Positions 45,947 through 55,561 are shown, numbered from the stretch's first letter. The stretch is 64,000 bases of DNA from Aliamphritea ceti (GCF_024347215.1 NZ_AP025282.1:4526001-4590000), one strand, 5' to 3'. Translations and numbers: made by a program. Notes: generated by a model not told the origin, from the sequence alone.

Positions 45947-47038
45947 TTAAATCACCACTAACTCAGCTTTTAACGCTCCGGCCTGGCGTAGCGCTTCTAA
46001 TATAGCCATCAAATCACCAGGGGCTGCGCCTACCTGATTCACAGATTCGACAATATCCTGAAGAGATGCACCAGGTGCAAACTCAAACATGTGCCCGCTG
46101 CCTTCATCTACTTCAATACCCGTCCTTGGCGTGACAATAGTTTCACCTTGCGACAGAGGATCTGGCTGATTTACGTCGATGTTTTCATTGATGGCAACAG
46201 TCATACCACCATGCGTAATAGCAACAGGCGAAACCCGCACATTCTGACCAATAATGATGGTACCGGTACGTGAATTAATAATGACCTTAGCTACTTCCTG
46301 CGCTGGCTGAACGTCGAGGTTCTCTAATACAGACAGGAAAGATACCCGCTGGGACGGATCACGTGGAGCCCGAACCCGGATAGATGTCGCATCAATCGCT
46401 TTAGCCATCTCAGGCCCTAACAGACTGTTAACCGTTTCAGACACACGACGTGCGGTCGTAAAATCCGGATGATTCAGGTTAAGCACCAAACTATCACCCT
46501 GCGCAAACGCGTTAGGCACTGTACGCTCTACTGTTGCACCACCTGGAATACGCCCCACGCTTGGCACATTTAAAGACAACCGTGAACCATCAGCCCCTTG
46601 CACACCAAAGCCCGAGACGACCAAGTTTCCCTGAGCTAAAGCATAAACCTGACCATCAGCACCTTTAAGCGGAGACATAATCAAGCTACCGCCACGCAAA
46701 CTCTTAGCATCACCAAGAGTAGAGACCGTCACATCAATAACCTGACCCGGCTTAGCAAACGGAGGCAAGTCAGTATGGATCGCCACCGCTGCAATATTTT
46801 TTGATGCCGGATCAATATTAGGCGGAATTGCCACGCCAAAATTATTCAACATGTTTCTAAAGGTCGCTGAGGTGAACGTCGTTTTATCACCTGTACCATC
46901 CAGGCCAACAACCAAACCATATCCAACCAACTGGTTGCTACGCACACCCGCAACTGTTGATATATCTTTAAGCCGTTCAGCAATTGCGCCTGTACTTAAC
47001 AGAAGCGAAACAGCCACTACTATCATTGATCTAAGCAT
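45947..47038 (-). CDS. flgI: Flagellar P-ring protein FlgI
   Basis: 363 residues from the ATG at 47038 (MLRSMIVVAVSLLLSTGAIA signal peptide), with AGGAGAAGG just upstream; a longer frame from 47095 would disturb the signal peptide. Conserved segments include ERLKDISTVAGVRSNQLVGYG and GGTLIMSPLKGADGQVYA-like text (GGSLIMSPLKGADG here). FlgI forms the periplasmic bushing around the rod. It is 14 bases from flgH. Confidence 0.95.
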   Translation of the reverse strand: MLRSMIVVAVSLLLSTGAIAERLKDISTVAGVRSNQLVGYGLVVGLDGTGDKTTFTSATFRNMLNNFGVAIPPNIDPASKNIAAVAIHTDLPPFAKPGQVIDVTVSTLGDAKSLRGGSLIMSPLKGADGQVYALAQGNLVVSGFGVQGADGSRLSLNVPSVGRIPGGATVERTVPNAFAQGDSLVLNLNHPDFTTARRVSETVNSLLGPEMAKAIDATSIRVRAPRDPSQRVSFLSVLENLDVQPAQEVAKVIINSRTGTIIIGQNVRVSPVAITHGGMTVAINENIDVNQPDPLSQGETIVTPRTGIEVDEGSGHMFEFAPGASLQDIVESVNQVGAAPGDLMAILEALRQAGALKAELVVI

Positions 47039-47052
47039 CTGCCTTCTCCTGA

Positions 47053-47727
47053 TTAAAACGGCCACAACTGACCAATAAAGAACTGCGATAACCACCCCAT
47101 AGTATTGGAGTCATGCACTGCTCCGGTGCCACTGTAAGAAATACGCGCATCAGCAATTTGTGTCGAGTTAACCGTGTTATTAGCACTGATATCCTGAGGA
47201 CGAATAATGCCGCTAACACGGATATACTCGTCACCCTGATTCAGGGTCAGCCACTTTTCACCTTTCACTACCAGTACACCGTTGGCCAGTACTTCATGAA
47301 TGGTTACGGAGATATTACCCGTCAGGCTGTTACTCATATTTACTTTGCCCTCTCCATCAAAGTCTGTGGTCGAGGCACCAAAGTTTGCCGATATAGGGTT
47401 ACCACCAATAGACAGGTCCTGGCCAAACAACGTAGGTTGCGCCAATGTCTGCGTATTACTTTTATCAATTTCCGTCTTACTGTTTTTCTGAGACGAAGTA
47501 CTTTCCTGCAAGACAACAGTAATGATGTCACCCACGCGATGTGCCCGGCCGTCACCATACAAATTAATATTTGTCGCACTGCTAAAAATAGAACCATTAA
47601 CCGATTTAGGCGTCTGTAAAGCCTGTGGACGAATAGGTGCAAAATGCGGATTATCCGGTTTAGGTGGCGTACTCACACACCCGGACAGCACCAAAGCAGA
47701 AACTAAGATAATCAACATTTTATTCAT
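47053..47727 (-). CDS. flgH: Flagellar L-ring lipoprotein FlgH
   Basis: 224 residues from the ATG at 47727, with GGGTGA upstream; a GTG three codons earlier is the alternative. The lipobox LVLSGC is near residue 13-18, so the mature protein is lipid-anchored in the outer membrane. Family text includes RVGDIITVVLQESTSSQKNS and VKGEKWLTLNQGDEYIRVSG. It forms the L-ring bushing. It follows flgG by 19 bases. Confidence 0.95.
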   Translation of the reverse strand: MNKMLIILVSALVLSGCVSTPPKPDNPHFAPIRPQALQTPKSVNGSIFSSATNINLYGDGRAHRVGDIITVVLQESTSSQKNSKTEIDKSNTQTLAQPTLFGQDLSIGGNPISANFGASTTDFDGEGKVNMSNSLTGNISVTIHEVLANGVLVVKGEKWLTLNQGDEYIRVSGIIRPQDISANNTVNSTQIADARISYSGTGAVHDSNTMGWLSQFFIGQLWPF

Positions 47728-47746
47728 GATATTCACCCAAACTGGC

Positions 47747-48535
47747 TTACAGTTGCTGCGTTACAAACGACAGCATTTCATCTGCAGTCGAAATCACTTT
47801 AGAGTTCACTTCATAAGCACGCTGTGTCGTAATAAGGTTTACCAGTTCCTCAACAGCATTGACGTTTGAACCTTCAAGAGAACCTTGCAACAACGCACCG
47901 GTACCGCCTTCGCCCGGATTATTTAAAATAGGTGCGCCACTTGCATTGGTCTCCAAAAACATATTTTGACCAATGGCTTCCAGCCCCGCCGGATTAACAA
48001 AGTCCGCCAACTGTATCTGGCCAATATTTTGTGCCGCGGTATTACCTGCTGTAACGACTGTTACCTGTCCATCCTGACCTATAGTCAAAGTCTGAACTTC
48101 AGCAGGCAACGTTATGCCGGGTTGCAACACAAAACCTTCCGCTGTTACCAGTTCATTATCAGAATTAATTTGCCACTGACCATGACGTGTATAACCGGTG
48201 TCGCCCGTTGGCAAAGTGACCGGAAAAAAACCTCTTCTGCCATTGATCGCAACATCAAATGCATCTCCGGTATTCTCAATCGAACCTTCCTGAAACAGTT
48301 TTTGAGTACCAACAATCCGTACACCTGTTCCCAGCTGTAAGCCGGATGGCAACTGAGAACCTTCTGCAGATTCGGCACCTGGCTGACGCTGTGTCTGATA
48401 CATCAAATCCTCAAACACGGCTCTGTCGCGCTTGAAACCAACAGTACTCACGTTTGCCAAGTTGTTCGAAATAACCCGCAATGCTGTATCCTGAGCAGAC
48501 AAACCTGTTTTCGCTACAAATAACGCACTGTTCAT
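47747..48535 (-). CDS. flgG: Distal rod protein FlgG
   Basis: 262 residues, the exact family length. The N-terminal rod motif (KTGLSAQDTALRVISNNLANVSTVGFKR in two parts) and the C-terminal helix (VNAVEELVNLITTQRAYEVNSK) are conserved. FlgG forms the distal rod that crosses the periplasm. It follows flgF with a 93-base gap. Confidence 0.95.
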   Translation of the reverse strand: MNSALFVAKTGLSAQDTALRVISNNLANVSTVGFKRDRAVFEDLMYQTQRQPGAESAEGSQLPSGLQLGTGVRIVGTQKLFQEGSIENTGDAFDVAINGRRGFFPVTLPTGDTGYTRHGQWQINSDNELVTAEGFVLQPGITLPAEVQTLTIGQDGQVTVVTAGNTAAQNIGQIQLADFVNPAGLEAIGQNMFLETNASGAPILNNPGEGGTGALLQGSLEGSNVNAVEELVNLITTQRAYEVNSKVISTADEMLSFVTQQL

Positions 48536-48628
48536 TTTTTACCTCTCTGAGTAGCGTACAAACCGCTACTTTTTTATTCTTAGTCAGTAATGCTCGATAG
48601 TTAACGAACAATCACTTATTGAATACTA

Positions 48629-49372
48629 TTACTGCATTTGCAATATACGTGCCGCTGCAGTGGAGTTTTCTTCTGCCGTCTTCATCATCTTCACCTGCAT
48701 CTCGTACTGCCGTGACAAAGAAATTATCGACGTAAGCTCACCGACAGAATTAACGTTACTGGTTTCGAGAAAACCGGATACAACTTTGACATCATTTGCC
48801 GGCGGCAAAGGCACAGCATTGCCGGTATGCATAAAAGAATCCAAGCCTTTAAATAAAGTTCCGGGCTCAGGATTAACCACTTTTATCCGATCAACAATCG
48901 CCAGCGCTTCCGGCCCTTCACCTAATGGCTGAACTGTAATGGTTCCATCACCACCGATATCCAGTTTTTCAAAAGCAGGTAACGTGATAGGAATACCGCC
49001 ATTCCCCATCACAGGGGCTCCTCCAGCGGTTACCAACTGATTTTGCGCATTAACCGTAAACTCACCCGAGCGGGTATAAGCTTCCTGACCATCCGCACCA
49101 ATCACTGAAAACCAACCATCACCCTCGATAGCCACATCCAGATCCCGCCCTGTAGGCGTAAGTACTCCGGAACTAATGTCAGTCGCAGGGCGCTCGCTCA
49201 TGGCATAAACCCTGGATGGCAAGCCATCGCCATATACAGGCATAGCTCTTGCCTGAGCCAAATCAGTTTTAAAGCCGGTAGTATTTACGTTGGCAAGATT
49301 GTTTGAGTGCGCATGCTGGGAGCGCATATTCTCGGTCGCCCCACTCATGGCCAGATACAGCACCTTATCCAT
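48629..49372 (-). CDS. flgF: Proximal rod protein FlgF
   Basis: 247 residues beginning MDKVLYLAMSGATENM, with the rod family motif SNNLANVNTTGFKTDLAQAR and the C-terminal VNSVGELTSIISLSRQYEMQ. FlgF is part of the proximal rod. A strong sigma-54 element lies 68 bases upstream, so it probably starts a flgF-G-H-I-J unit separate from flgB-C-D-E. Confidence 0.95.
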   Translation of the reverse strand: MDKVLYLAMSGATENMRSQHAHSNNLANVNTTGFKTDLAQARAMPVYGDGLPSRVYAMSERPATDISSGVLTPTGRDLDVAIEGDGWFSVIGADGQEAYTRSGEFTVNAQNQLVTAGGAPVMGNGGIPITLPAFEKLDIGGDGTITVQPLGEGPEALAIVDRIKVVNPEPGTLFKGLDSFMHTGNAVPLPPANDVKVVSGFLETSNVNSVGELTSIISLSRQYEMQVKMMKTAEENSTAAARILQMQ

Positions 49373-49439
49373 TACTTACCTCTCTATGCATCAACACTAG
49401 CGGTGACAGATTGCCGCTTTTTACAATACATATAAAAAA

Positions 49440-49454
49440 GCAATTAGTGTGCCA
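49440..49454 (-). promoter_or_regulatory. Sigma-54 promoter of flgF
   Basis: The minus strand reads TGGCAC-ACTAA-TTGC, a perfect match to the core of the sigma-54 consensus with correct spacing. It lies in the 145-base gap between flgE and flgF and points at flgF. Confidence 0.85.
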
Positions 49455-49517
49455 ACATAAGCAGAAATACCCAGCAGGTTAAGAACCGGCCGGGTATAAG
49501 GAAAATAAACAGAGTAT

Positions 49518-51848
49518 TTAGATCTGAAGTATTGCCTGAGTAACGGTATTCAGCGTCTCTAAGGTCTTGGAGTTTGCCTGGAAGTTTCGCTGCGCTTCAA
49601 TCAGCCGCACCAATTCACTGGAAAGATCCACATTCGATTGCTCTAAAGCCGCCGAACGTAAATTACCATTCAACCCGGTACCCGGTGGGTTCAAAATTGC
49701 ATCGCCTGAAGTCAGGGTTGCAATCCACTCCGTATCACCTGAAGGCTGCAAGCCTGACTGATTTTCAAAGGTAGCAAATGCAACTACGCCCAGATTTTGC
49801 GTCTGTCCATTTGAGAAACTGGCGACCATTTCACCGGTTTCAGCGAATGTCACACCAATCAAATCCCCTTTGGTATAACCATCCTGTGTCGCTGCTTTTA
49901 CAATAGACGCAGAGGCAAACTGAGTCGTATTTGTAATATCCAGGTCAATAACCGTAGTCGGATCAGCCGGGTCAGCACCCGTAATTGAAATACTTGGCGC
50001 AGTACCACCGATCGGTACATTCACACCGTTAACCGAACTAAGCAAACCATTGGTTGAGTTAAATGTCACCAATATAGGCCCGGTCTCTGAAGTACCGCCC
50101 GGCTCACCTGGATCTGGCGCTTTACCTATATCAAGAGTTTCTGTCCCGTTAAGGTAAGCATACATCCGGTAAACCCCTTCATAGGAGTTATCACCTGAAT
50201 CAATGGTTGATATAGCCATTACTGGCTGAGTACCCGGAGTCGTGGTAGAACCATCACCAAAGTCCACTGCCAATATATCGTTCGGCACATCACCGGACTC
50301 TGGCTTATAAGTAACCACCAACTGGTTAGAAGCATTGAACGCAACGGATGCAACATCAGGATTAGCATCTAAGATTGCCGCCTGATTTGCAGCAATTTTT
50401 GAAGCAATTGTTTCCTGAGTATCCGCAGTATCTAACTGAATAGAAATACCACCGATTGTTATCGAAGGTGACGCATCCAAAGTCCCACTTGCAAAAGCAG
50501 CACTGTTAAATGCATACGTATGAGATTCGCTTGCTGCCAAGTTAGCCGATGTTATAGCAACATCCGTTATCAGGTTACCCGCACCATCACGCAACTGAAT
50601 ATCATCAACATCTGAAGCAGAAGCTTTAAAACGAATATCTAAAGACTCGCCATCTGCAGCAACTTGCACAGAACGCACACGAGTATCAGCATTTAGCAAC
50701 GACTGAACTTCACTGCCAAAGTCGTTCATTGCGGTTGTTTCAGTAACAACACCGCCCGTCGCACCTGAAATACTGGTAGCAGGCGCAGACTCGGAATCAT
50801 CGAACTGAAAATACACAACAGCTGAGTTAGCAGGATCATTAATTATATTGATTAAACGTGGCTGACCTGCTGGCAAGTTCGCATTGTAATCATCAATAAT
50901 CGTTTGCGCTGATGTTTCTAACTGATCACCTAAGTCCGCATTCGTACCGGTAGTGGTGATACCCGTTAAGTTAACCGTGTAAGTACCAAGCGCAATATCC
51001 ACACCCGTTACACCTGCACCAGAGCCAGTAATTGTCATTGCCTGAACCTGACCAGGAAAACGATAATCACCATCTACCAGCGTACCATCAGGATCTAGCC
51101 CAATACCGCTTCGTAACACATCCTTATCAATTGTCTGACCACTAATGACAACTGTACCACCCGCTACATTGGGAGGCGTTGCTCCAGAAAAGTTAAGCGT
51201 TTGCACTTCTCGAATAGGTGGTTGCTCAACCATATTGAACTTAATCGTATGCTCGTTACCAAGACTGTCAAACGTACGCACTGTAGTACTGTAAGAAAAG
51301 GTCGCTGGATTATCTCTGTTATAAGGCTGCGTCAAAACACCTGCATCTAAACGATCATCAACGTTAAAAGATAAATTAATATCTTCTGTCGCCTTTGGCG
51401 GACTCTCTTTCTGAGTCACTGCCAGATCACCAATCGGCAAGCGGTTACCATCACTATCCAACCCGTAACCCTGAAGCTTCTTACCTGACTTTGAAACAAC
51501 AAATCCATCTTTATCCAGCTCAAATGCACCCGCTCGGGTATAACTCACACCTCCCTGGCCATCATCTAACTGGAAGAATCCAGATCCGTTAATTGCCAAA
51601 TCCAGATTGTTATTTGTGAATTCAATGGTGCCCGCCTGAAAGTCCTGGGCGATATCCGTAACAATTACACCTGAACCGGCAACATTACTTGAACCCGCAC
51701 CAACAACAGCCGTTGCATAAATATCACCAAACTCAGTCCGGGATGATTTGAAACCGATGGTGCTGGAGTTAGCAATGTTATTACCTGTCACATCCAGATC
51801 GGTTGTTGCTGCTTTTAAACCTGTAATCGCAGTATTAAAACCCGCCAT
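49518..51848 (-). CDS. flgE: Flagellar hook protein FlgE, long form
   Basis: 776 residues against about 400-460 in most enteric and Pseudomonas-type hooks. The N-terminal MAGFNTAITGLKAATTDLDV and SNSSTIGFKSSRTEFGD-like region and the C-terminal SNVDLSSELVRLIEAQRNFQ are typical. The enlarged centre (about 150-640) is rich in Asp, Thr, Gly and Ala. FlgE forms the universal joint; extra domains would decorate its outer face. It is 14 bases after flgD. Confidence 0.94.
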   Translation of the reverse strand: MAGFNTAITGLKAATTDLDVTGNNIANSSTIGFKSSRTEFGDIYATAVVGAGSSNVAGSGVIVTDIAQDFQAGTIEFTNNNLDLAINGSGFFQLDDGQGGVSYTRAGAFELDKDGFVVSKSGKKLQGYGLDSDGNRLPIGDLAVTQKESPPKATEDINLSFNVDDRLDAGVLTQPYNRDNPATFSYSTTVRTFDSLGNEHTIKFNMVEQPPIREVQTLNFSGATPPNVAGGTVVISGQTIDKDVLRSGIGLDPDGTLVDGDYRFPGQVQAMTITGSGAGVTGVDIALGTYTVNLTGITTTGTNADLGDQLETSAQTIIDDYNANLPAGQPRLINIINDPANSAVVYFQFDDSESAPATSISGATGGVVTETTAMNDFGSEVQSLLNADTRVRSVQVAADGESLDIRFKASASDVDDIQLRDGAGNLITDVAITSANLAASESHTYAFNSAAFASGTLDASPSITIGGISIQLDTADTQETIASKIAANQAAILDANPDVASVAFNASNQLVVTYKPESGDVPNDILAVDFGDGSTTTPGTQPVMAISTIDSGDNSYEGVYRMYAYLNGTETLDIGKAPDPGEPGGTSETGPILVTFNSTNGLLSSVNGVNVPIGGTAPSISITGADPADPTTVIDLDITNTTQFASASIVKAATQDGYTKGDLIGVTFAETGEMVASFSNGQTQNLGVVAFATFENQSGLQPSGDTEWIATLTSGDAILNPPGTGLNGNLRSAALEQSNVDLSSELVRLIEAQRNFQANSKTLETLNTVTQAILQI

Positions 51849-51862
51849 GTTACTCTCCCGCC

Positions 51863-52540
51863 TTAACCAATCTGCTTGATGTCACTAAACGCAATAGATC
51901 CGGCGTCAGTATTCAATTTCATGCCAACACCGTTTTGCCCAAGGGTCACACTGTTGACGTTATACGACAGATAACTGTTAGCAACTTTATAGCCATCTGC
52001 GGTTGCTGCCTCAGCCACTACACGGTAATCCCCGGAAGCAGCATCACCGGCATTCCAGGCAAAATTAAGATCACCGGCATTCTTAGCGCCCAAATCCAGC
52101 GTTTCAATTTTCGCACCGTTACTGTCATAAATTGAAACACGTAGATTCGTTGTTGAGATCGGCAATTCAATAATGCCTTTCACATCTTTATTATCCGCAG
52201 TAATGGTTGCTACATCTGTTTTGGCATAAACGTTTTGCCCAACCATAGATGATGCCTGAAGCGCTGACTGACTAGACAGCAGCGAATTCGACAGGTTATT
52301 CATCGTTACATTCAGATTATTAATGCTCTCAACCTGACTCATGCTGGATATTTGTTGCATGAAATCGTTGGTTTCTGCCGGACTGGTAGGGTCCTGATTT
52401 TGCAACTGTGCGATCATCAGCTGCATGAACATATCACTGTCACTGGATGTCTGAGACGTCTGAGTCGACTGCGATTTATTCTGCGCATTAATCTGATCGT
52501 AGACACTAGATGTCGTTTGATTCGTATTAATAGTAGCCAT
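51863..52540 (-). CDS. flgD: Hook cap / scaffolding protein FlgD
   Basis: 225 residues. The N-terminal part carries DMFMQLMIAQLQNQDPTSP, the family hallmark, and the C-terminal half contains the FlgD Ig-like and tudor-like fold region (LRVSIYDSNGAKIETLDLG; FAWNAGDAASGDYRV). It caps the growing hook and leaves when the hook is done. Gap to flgC is 38 bases. Confidence 0.94.
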   Translation of the reverse strand: MATINTNQTTSSVYDQINAQNKSQSTQTSQTSSDSDMFMQLMIAQLQNQDPTSPAETNDFMQQISSMSQVESINNLNVTMNNLSNSLLSSQSALQASSMVGQNVYAKTDVATITADNKDVKGIIELPISTTNLRVSIYDSNGAKIETLDLGAKNAGDLNFAWNAGDAASGDYRVVAEAATADGYKVANSYLSYNVNSVTLGQNGVGMKLNTDAGSIAFSDIKQIG

Positions 52541-52578
52541 AACTAATTACCTCTGAACTCTCACGTAGCCCGACACTA

Positions 52579-53013
52579 TCAACCCTGACCCAAGGTCAGC
52601 GCCCGCTGCGTCATTTGCTTCGCAGTATTCATAATTTCAGCATTGATCTGAAATGAACGAGAAGCAGAAATCATATCTGCCATCTCTTCTACAACGTTTA
52701 CGTTAGGATAAAAAACATATCCATCTTCGTTTGCCATTGGGTGATTCGGGTTGTATTCCTGACGCAACGGCGCATCACTCTCAACAATTCCCGCAACTTC
52801 AACCCCCTGACCAGCCTGCGTACCTAGCGGTACACCCGGCTGCATTTCATTTTGTCTTCCAAGCTCAAAAACAGCCTTTCGAGCACGATAAGTTTCACCA
52901 TAACTACTGCTTACACTGTCCGCATTGGCCATGTTACTGGCAGTCGTATTCAGACGAACTGTCTGAGCACTCATTGCCGAACCGGCGATATCAAAAATAT
53001 TAGACAATGACAT
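52579..53013 (-). CDS. flgC: Proximal rod protein FlgC
   Basis: 144 residues, full length, with SNIFDIAGSAMSAQTVRLNT at the start, SNMANAD, and the C-terminal VVEEMADMISASRSFQINAE. FlgC is a proximal rod subunit. It starts two bases after flgB ends. Confidence 0.95.
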   Translation of the reverse strand: MSLSNIFDIAGSAMSAQTVRLNTTASNMANADSVSSSYGETYRARKAVFELGRQNEMQPGVPLGTQAGQGVEVAGIVESDAPLRQEYNPNHPMANEDGYVFYPNVNVVEEMADMISASRSFQINAEIMNTAKQMTQRALTLGQG

Positions 53014-53015
53014 AA

Positions 53016-53423
53016 TTATTCACCCTTAATCGCGCTTTTTAATCCCTTGAATTTTTTATCAAGAAATTGAAATGAAGCCTGATAATCCAAAGCATTTTCT
53101 GTATAGCGCGCCATCTCAGTCTGAACATCGACAGTATTACCATCAATACTTGGCTGGCTCGGAATGCGATACATCATCTCAGCGGCAAAATCCGGATTAA
53201 CCAGGCCTTCGCTATGCCCGCTCTTGGTTTTTGCCAACTCCAGCTGTCCCATCTGCATTTGCGACTCTTTACCCTGCAGAATAGCTTTGAAGTCCATATC
53301 GCGCGCTTTGAAATTCGGGGTATCTGCATTTGCAATATTGTTTGCCAACACTTCTGCACGCTGACTACGTACGTAGACTGCTTGCTCATGTATTCCCAGT
53401 GCTGATTCAAAACTTATTGCCAC
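53016..53423 (-). CDS. flgB: Proximal rod protein FlgB
   Basis: 135 residues with LGIHEQAVYVRSQRAEVLAN near the N-terminus, NADTPNFKARDMDFKAIL, and the C-terminal ENALDYQASFQFLDKKFKG. FlgB is the first rod subunit. It heads flgB-C-D-E, with a clear sigma-54 promoter 37-51 bases upstream. Confidence 0.95.
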   Translation of the reverse strand: MAISFESALGIHEQAVYVRSQRAEVLANNIANADTPNFKARDMDFKAILQGKESQMQMGQLELAKTKSGHSEGLVNPDFAAEMMYRIPSQPSIDGNTVDVQTEMARYTENALDYQASFQFLDKKFKGLKSAIKGE

Positions 53424-53459
53424 GCCGACACTCCTTTTTTATTAACTGACCACTTAAAA

Positions 53460-53474
53460 GCAATTCAAATGCCA
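53460..53474 (-). promoter_or_regulatory. Sigma-54 promoter of flgB
   Basis: The minus strand reads TGGCAT-TTGAA-TTGC with GG and GC ten bases apart. Expected transcription start is near 53448, giving a leader of about 25 bases before flgB. Confidence 0.8.
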
Positions 53475-53662
53475 ACTATACAAAACGCAACAAAAACAAT
53501 AAGTTAATATTAACCCAGAAGTACAAAGCGGCAATTAAATCGCCTTATATCCAGAAAGGCGGCAACCCCTGACAGTTGAGCGGCAAGCAAGCGGCAATTC
53601 CCTCCTCCTAATGCCCCTGCTTTCCCACAAATGCAGGCATTCCTCATAATCAAGACACAAAA

Positions 53663-53693
53663 AAACCCCGAATAACCTAGTTATTCAGGGTTT
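53663..53693 (-). terminator. Rho-independent terminator after cheR
   Basis: Fourteen-base arms AAACCCCGAATAAC / GTTATTCAGGGTTT (one mismatch) with a 3-base loop are followed on the minus strand by a T run. It separates cheV-cheR from flgB. Confidence 0.9.
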
Positions 53694-53714
53694 AAAGTAA
53701 CAAATGAAAATCTG

Positions 53715-54551
53715 TTAAATGGCTTTGTAAATAATTCCTGGTCGACAATGAATCATTTCATAGCAATCACTCAGTCCCGATAAAGACTCAGAAGCGCCTA
53801 AAAACAAATAGCCACCTTTCTTTAAAGACTTATGCATCTTTCTTAAGATTTCTAACTTTAACTCTGTAGAGAAATAAATAAGTACATTACGGCAAAAGAT
53901 AATATCAAGCTGACCTATGGTGCTATATGAACCTAAAAGATTCAGCTCACGGAAGTTAATTCTCCGCTTAAGCTCAGGCTTAATTGTCCAGATATCATCC
54001 CCTTTAGGTGCGAAAAATCGATTCAACCGCTCCTGAGACAAACCTCTACCTAAAGCCAACCGCTCGTAATCACCTGTTTTAGCTTGCTGAAGCACCCGTG
54101 TGCAAATATCAGTAGCAACTATTTCTTCACCACTAAAACTGCCTTTCCCGGACTGTTTAAACTCTTCAATCGACATGCTTATTGAATAAGGCTCCTGACC
54201 GGTAGAACACGCCGCTGACCAGATACGCAAGCGCTGCCTGCCACCAGCAGCCAACTCAGGCAACACCTGATTATTCAATATTGCATAAGGATGTATATCA
54301 CGGAACCATAACGTCTCATTCGTCGTCATGGCATTAATAACCTGCTCGTTTAAAGCCCGGCTACCCGGCCGTTTCAACTGCTCGACCAAGGTAGCGAGAG
54401 TGGCGATACCACGCTCCTTCATCAGGCGCCCTAAGCGGCTTTCAACAAGATACAGCTTATGCCTGGCTAGCAGAATACCGCAGGCATTTTCCAGATAATC
54501 ACAAAACTGGGTAAATTCCTGATCCGTAATCTTTAACTTAGAAGTATCCAG
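53715..54551 (-). CDS. cheR: Chemotaxis methyltransferase CheR (non-ATG start)
   Basis: CheR methylates glutamates of chemoreceptors using S-adenosylmethionine. The family-wide helical N-terminal domain is encoded upstream of the first ATG (54422): FTQFCDYLENACGILLA and LYLVESRLGRL read in frame up to the stop at 54582. Between that stop and the domain there is no ATG, GTG or TTG. The best fit is a CTG at 54551 (LDTSKLKITDQEF), with GGAG eight bases before it, giving 278 residues, the usual length. ATT at 54530 is a second choice. The methyltransferase part (AMTTNETLWFRD; IWSAACSTGQEPYS; IIFCRNVLIYF) is intact. It follows cheV by 20 bases. Confidence 0.85.
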   Translation of the reverse strand: MDTSKLKITDQEFTQFCDYLENACGILLARHKLYLVESRLGRLMKERGIATLATLVEQLKRPGSRALNEQVINAMTTNETLWFRDIHPYAILNNQVLPELAAGGRQRLRIWSAACSTGQEPYSISMSIEEFKQSGKGSFSGEEIVATDICTRVLQQAKTGDYERLALGRGLSQERLNRFFAPKGDDIWTIKPELKRRINFRELNLLGSYSTIGQLDIIFCRNVLIYFSTELKLEILRKMHKSLKKGGYLFLGASESLSGLSDCYEMIHCRPGIIYKAI

Positions 54552-54571
54552 AACCTTTACTCCACCACCTA

Positions 54572-55519
54572 TTAAAGGCCGGACTCAACCGCCTTCATAC
54601 GATCTACAACTGCAGTTGCCAATTCATCAGCATCGAACTTGCCAATAAATGCATCAGCTCCCACCTTTTTAATCATGGACAGATTAAACCGACCACTTAA
54701 AGAACTGTGCAACACAACATGTAACTTACGCAAGCCTTCATTTTCACGGATACGGTTAACCAGGGTATAACCATCCATTTCAGGCATTTCGATATCCGAC
54801 ACTATCATCAGGAATAACGAAGGCACATCAACACCCTTATCAACCAACTGCTCTAATAATGTTAATGCTGCTTTACCGTTCTTAGCTGTCGTAACTTTAA
54901 TGCTCATGCCTTCAAATACCTGTTGCACCTGCTTCAATGCAATATTTGAATCGTCCACGACCATCACGTGATATTCCTTCGCGTGATTTTTAACTTCCTC
55001 AGTAGCTATATCTTCACTCACAGCAGTATTGGTAGGAATCAAATCCGCCAAGATCTGTTCAACATCCAGAATTTCGATCAGGTTACCATCATGTTCAAGT
55101 ACAGCAGTCAGATAATTCTGACCAACCAATTCAACTGGAGGTGGAGTAACGTTATCCCAATGCGTTGCCAAAATCCGGTCAACCCGTCGCACAAGAAACG
55201 ATAAAGTACGGCGACTATATTCAGTAACAACAAGAAAGCAGCTGCGGCGCTCATCCGGACTAACAGGCTCTTCCCCTATAGCCTCGGACAAATCTATAAC
55301 AGGAATAGTCTCACCACGGATATGAGCCATGCCTTTTAAGGACGTTGTTTGTTTAGGAATTCCCGTCAAATCCGGGCACGGAAGAACTTCCCGCACCTTA
55401 AATACGTTGATACCATATTCCTGATCAGTATTAAGGCCAAATAGCAATAATTCCAGGCGGTTATGGCCAACATCACTCACCCGCTGTCGCTGGTTTACAC
55501 TAATCTTATTTACTGACAT
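54572..55519 (-). CDS. cheV: Chemotaxis coupling protein CheV (CheW-receiver fusion)
   Basis: 315 residues from the ATG at 55519 (MSVNKISVNQRQR), with TAGGAA upstream; a TTG at 55561 is unlikely. The CheW domain (about 20-160) has YGINVFKVREVLP and AHIRGETIPVIDL; the receiver (about 180-310) has VDDSN, phospho-acceptor Asp in MIVSDIEMPEMDG, and GKFDADEL. CheV couples receptors to the kinase and adds phosphorylation-based adaptation. The flgB-side location with cheR matches Pseudomonas and Vibrio. Only 42 bases separate it from the divergent flgA. Confidence 0.94.
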   Translation of the reverse strand: MSVNKISVNQRQRVSDVGHNRLELLLFGLNTDQEYGINVFKVREVLPCPDLTGIPKQTTSLKGMAHIRGETIPVIDLSEAIGEEPVSPDERRSCFLVVTEYSRRTLSFLVRRVDRILATHWDNVTPPPVELVGQNYLTAVLEHDGNLIEILDVEQILADLIPTNTAVSEDIATEEVKNHAKEYHVMVVDDSNIALKQVQQVFEGMSIKVTTAKNGKAALTLLEQLVDKGVDVPSLFLMIVSDIEMPEMDGYTLVNRIRENEGLRKLHVVLHSSLSGRFNLSMIKKVGADAFIGKFDADELATAVVDRMKAVESGL

Positions 55520-55561
55520 GATTGTTCCTACGTACTGAGTGGGGCTGCTTAGTTTACTCAA

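Noticed and set aside
54420..54422. The ATG at 54422 as the start of cheR
   Set aside because: It would remove the conserved helical N-terminal domain that is encoded in frame just upstream.
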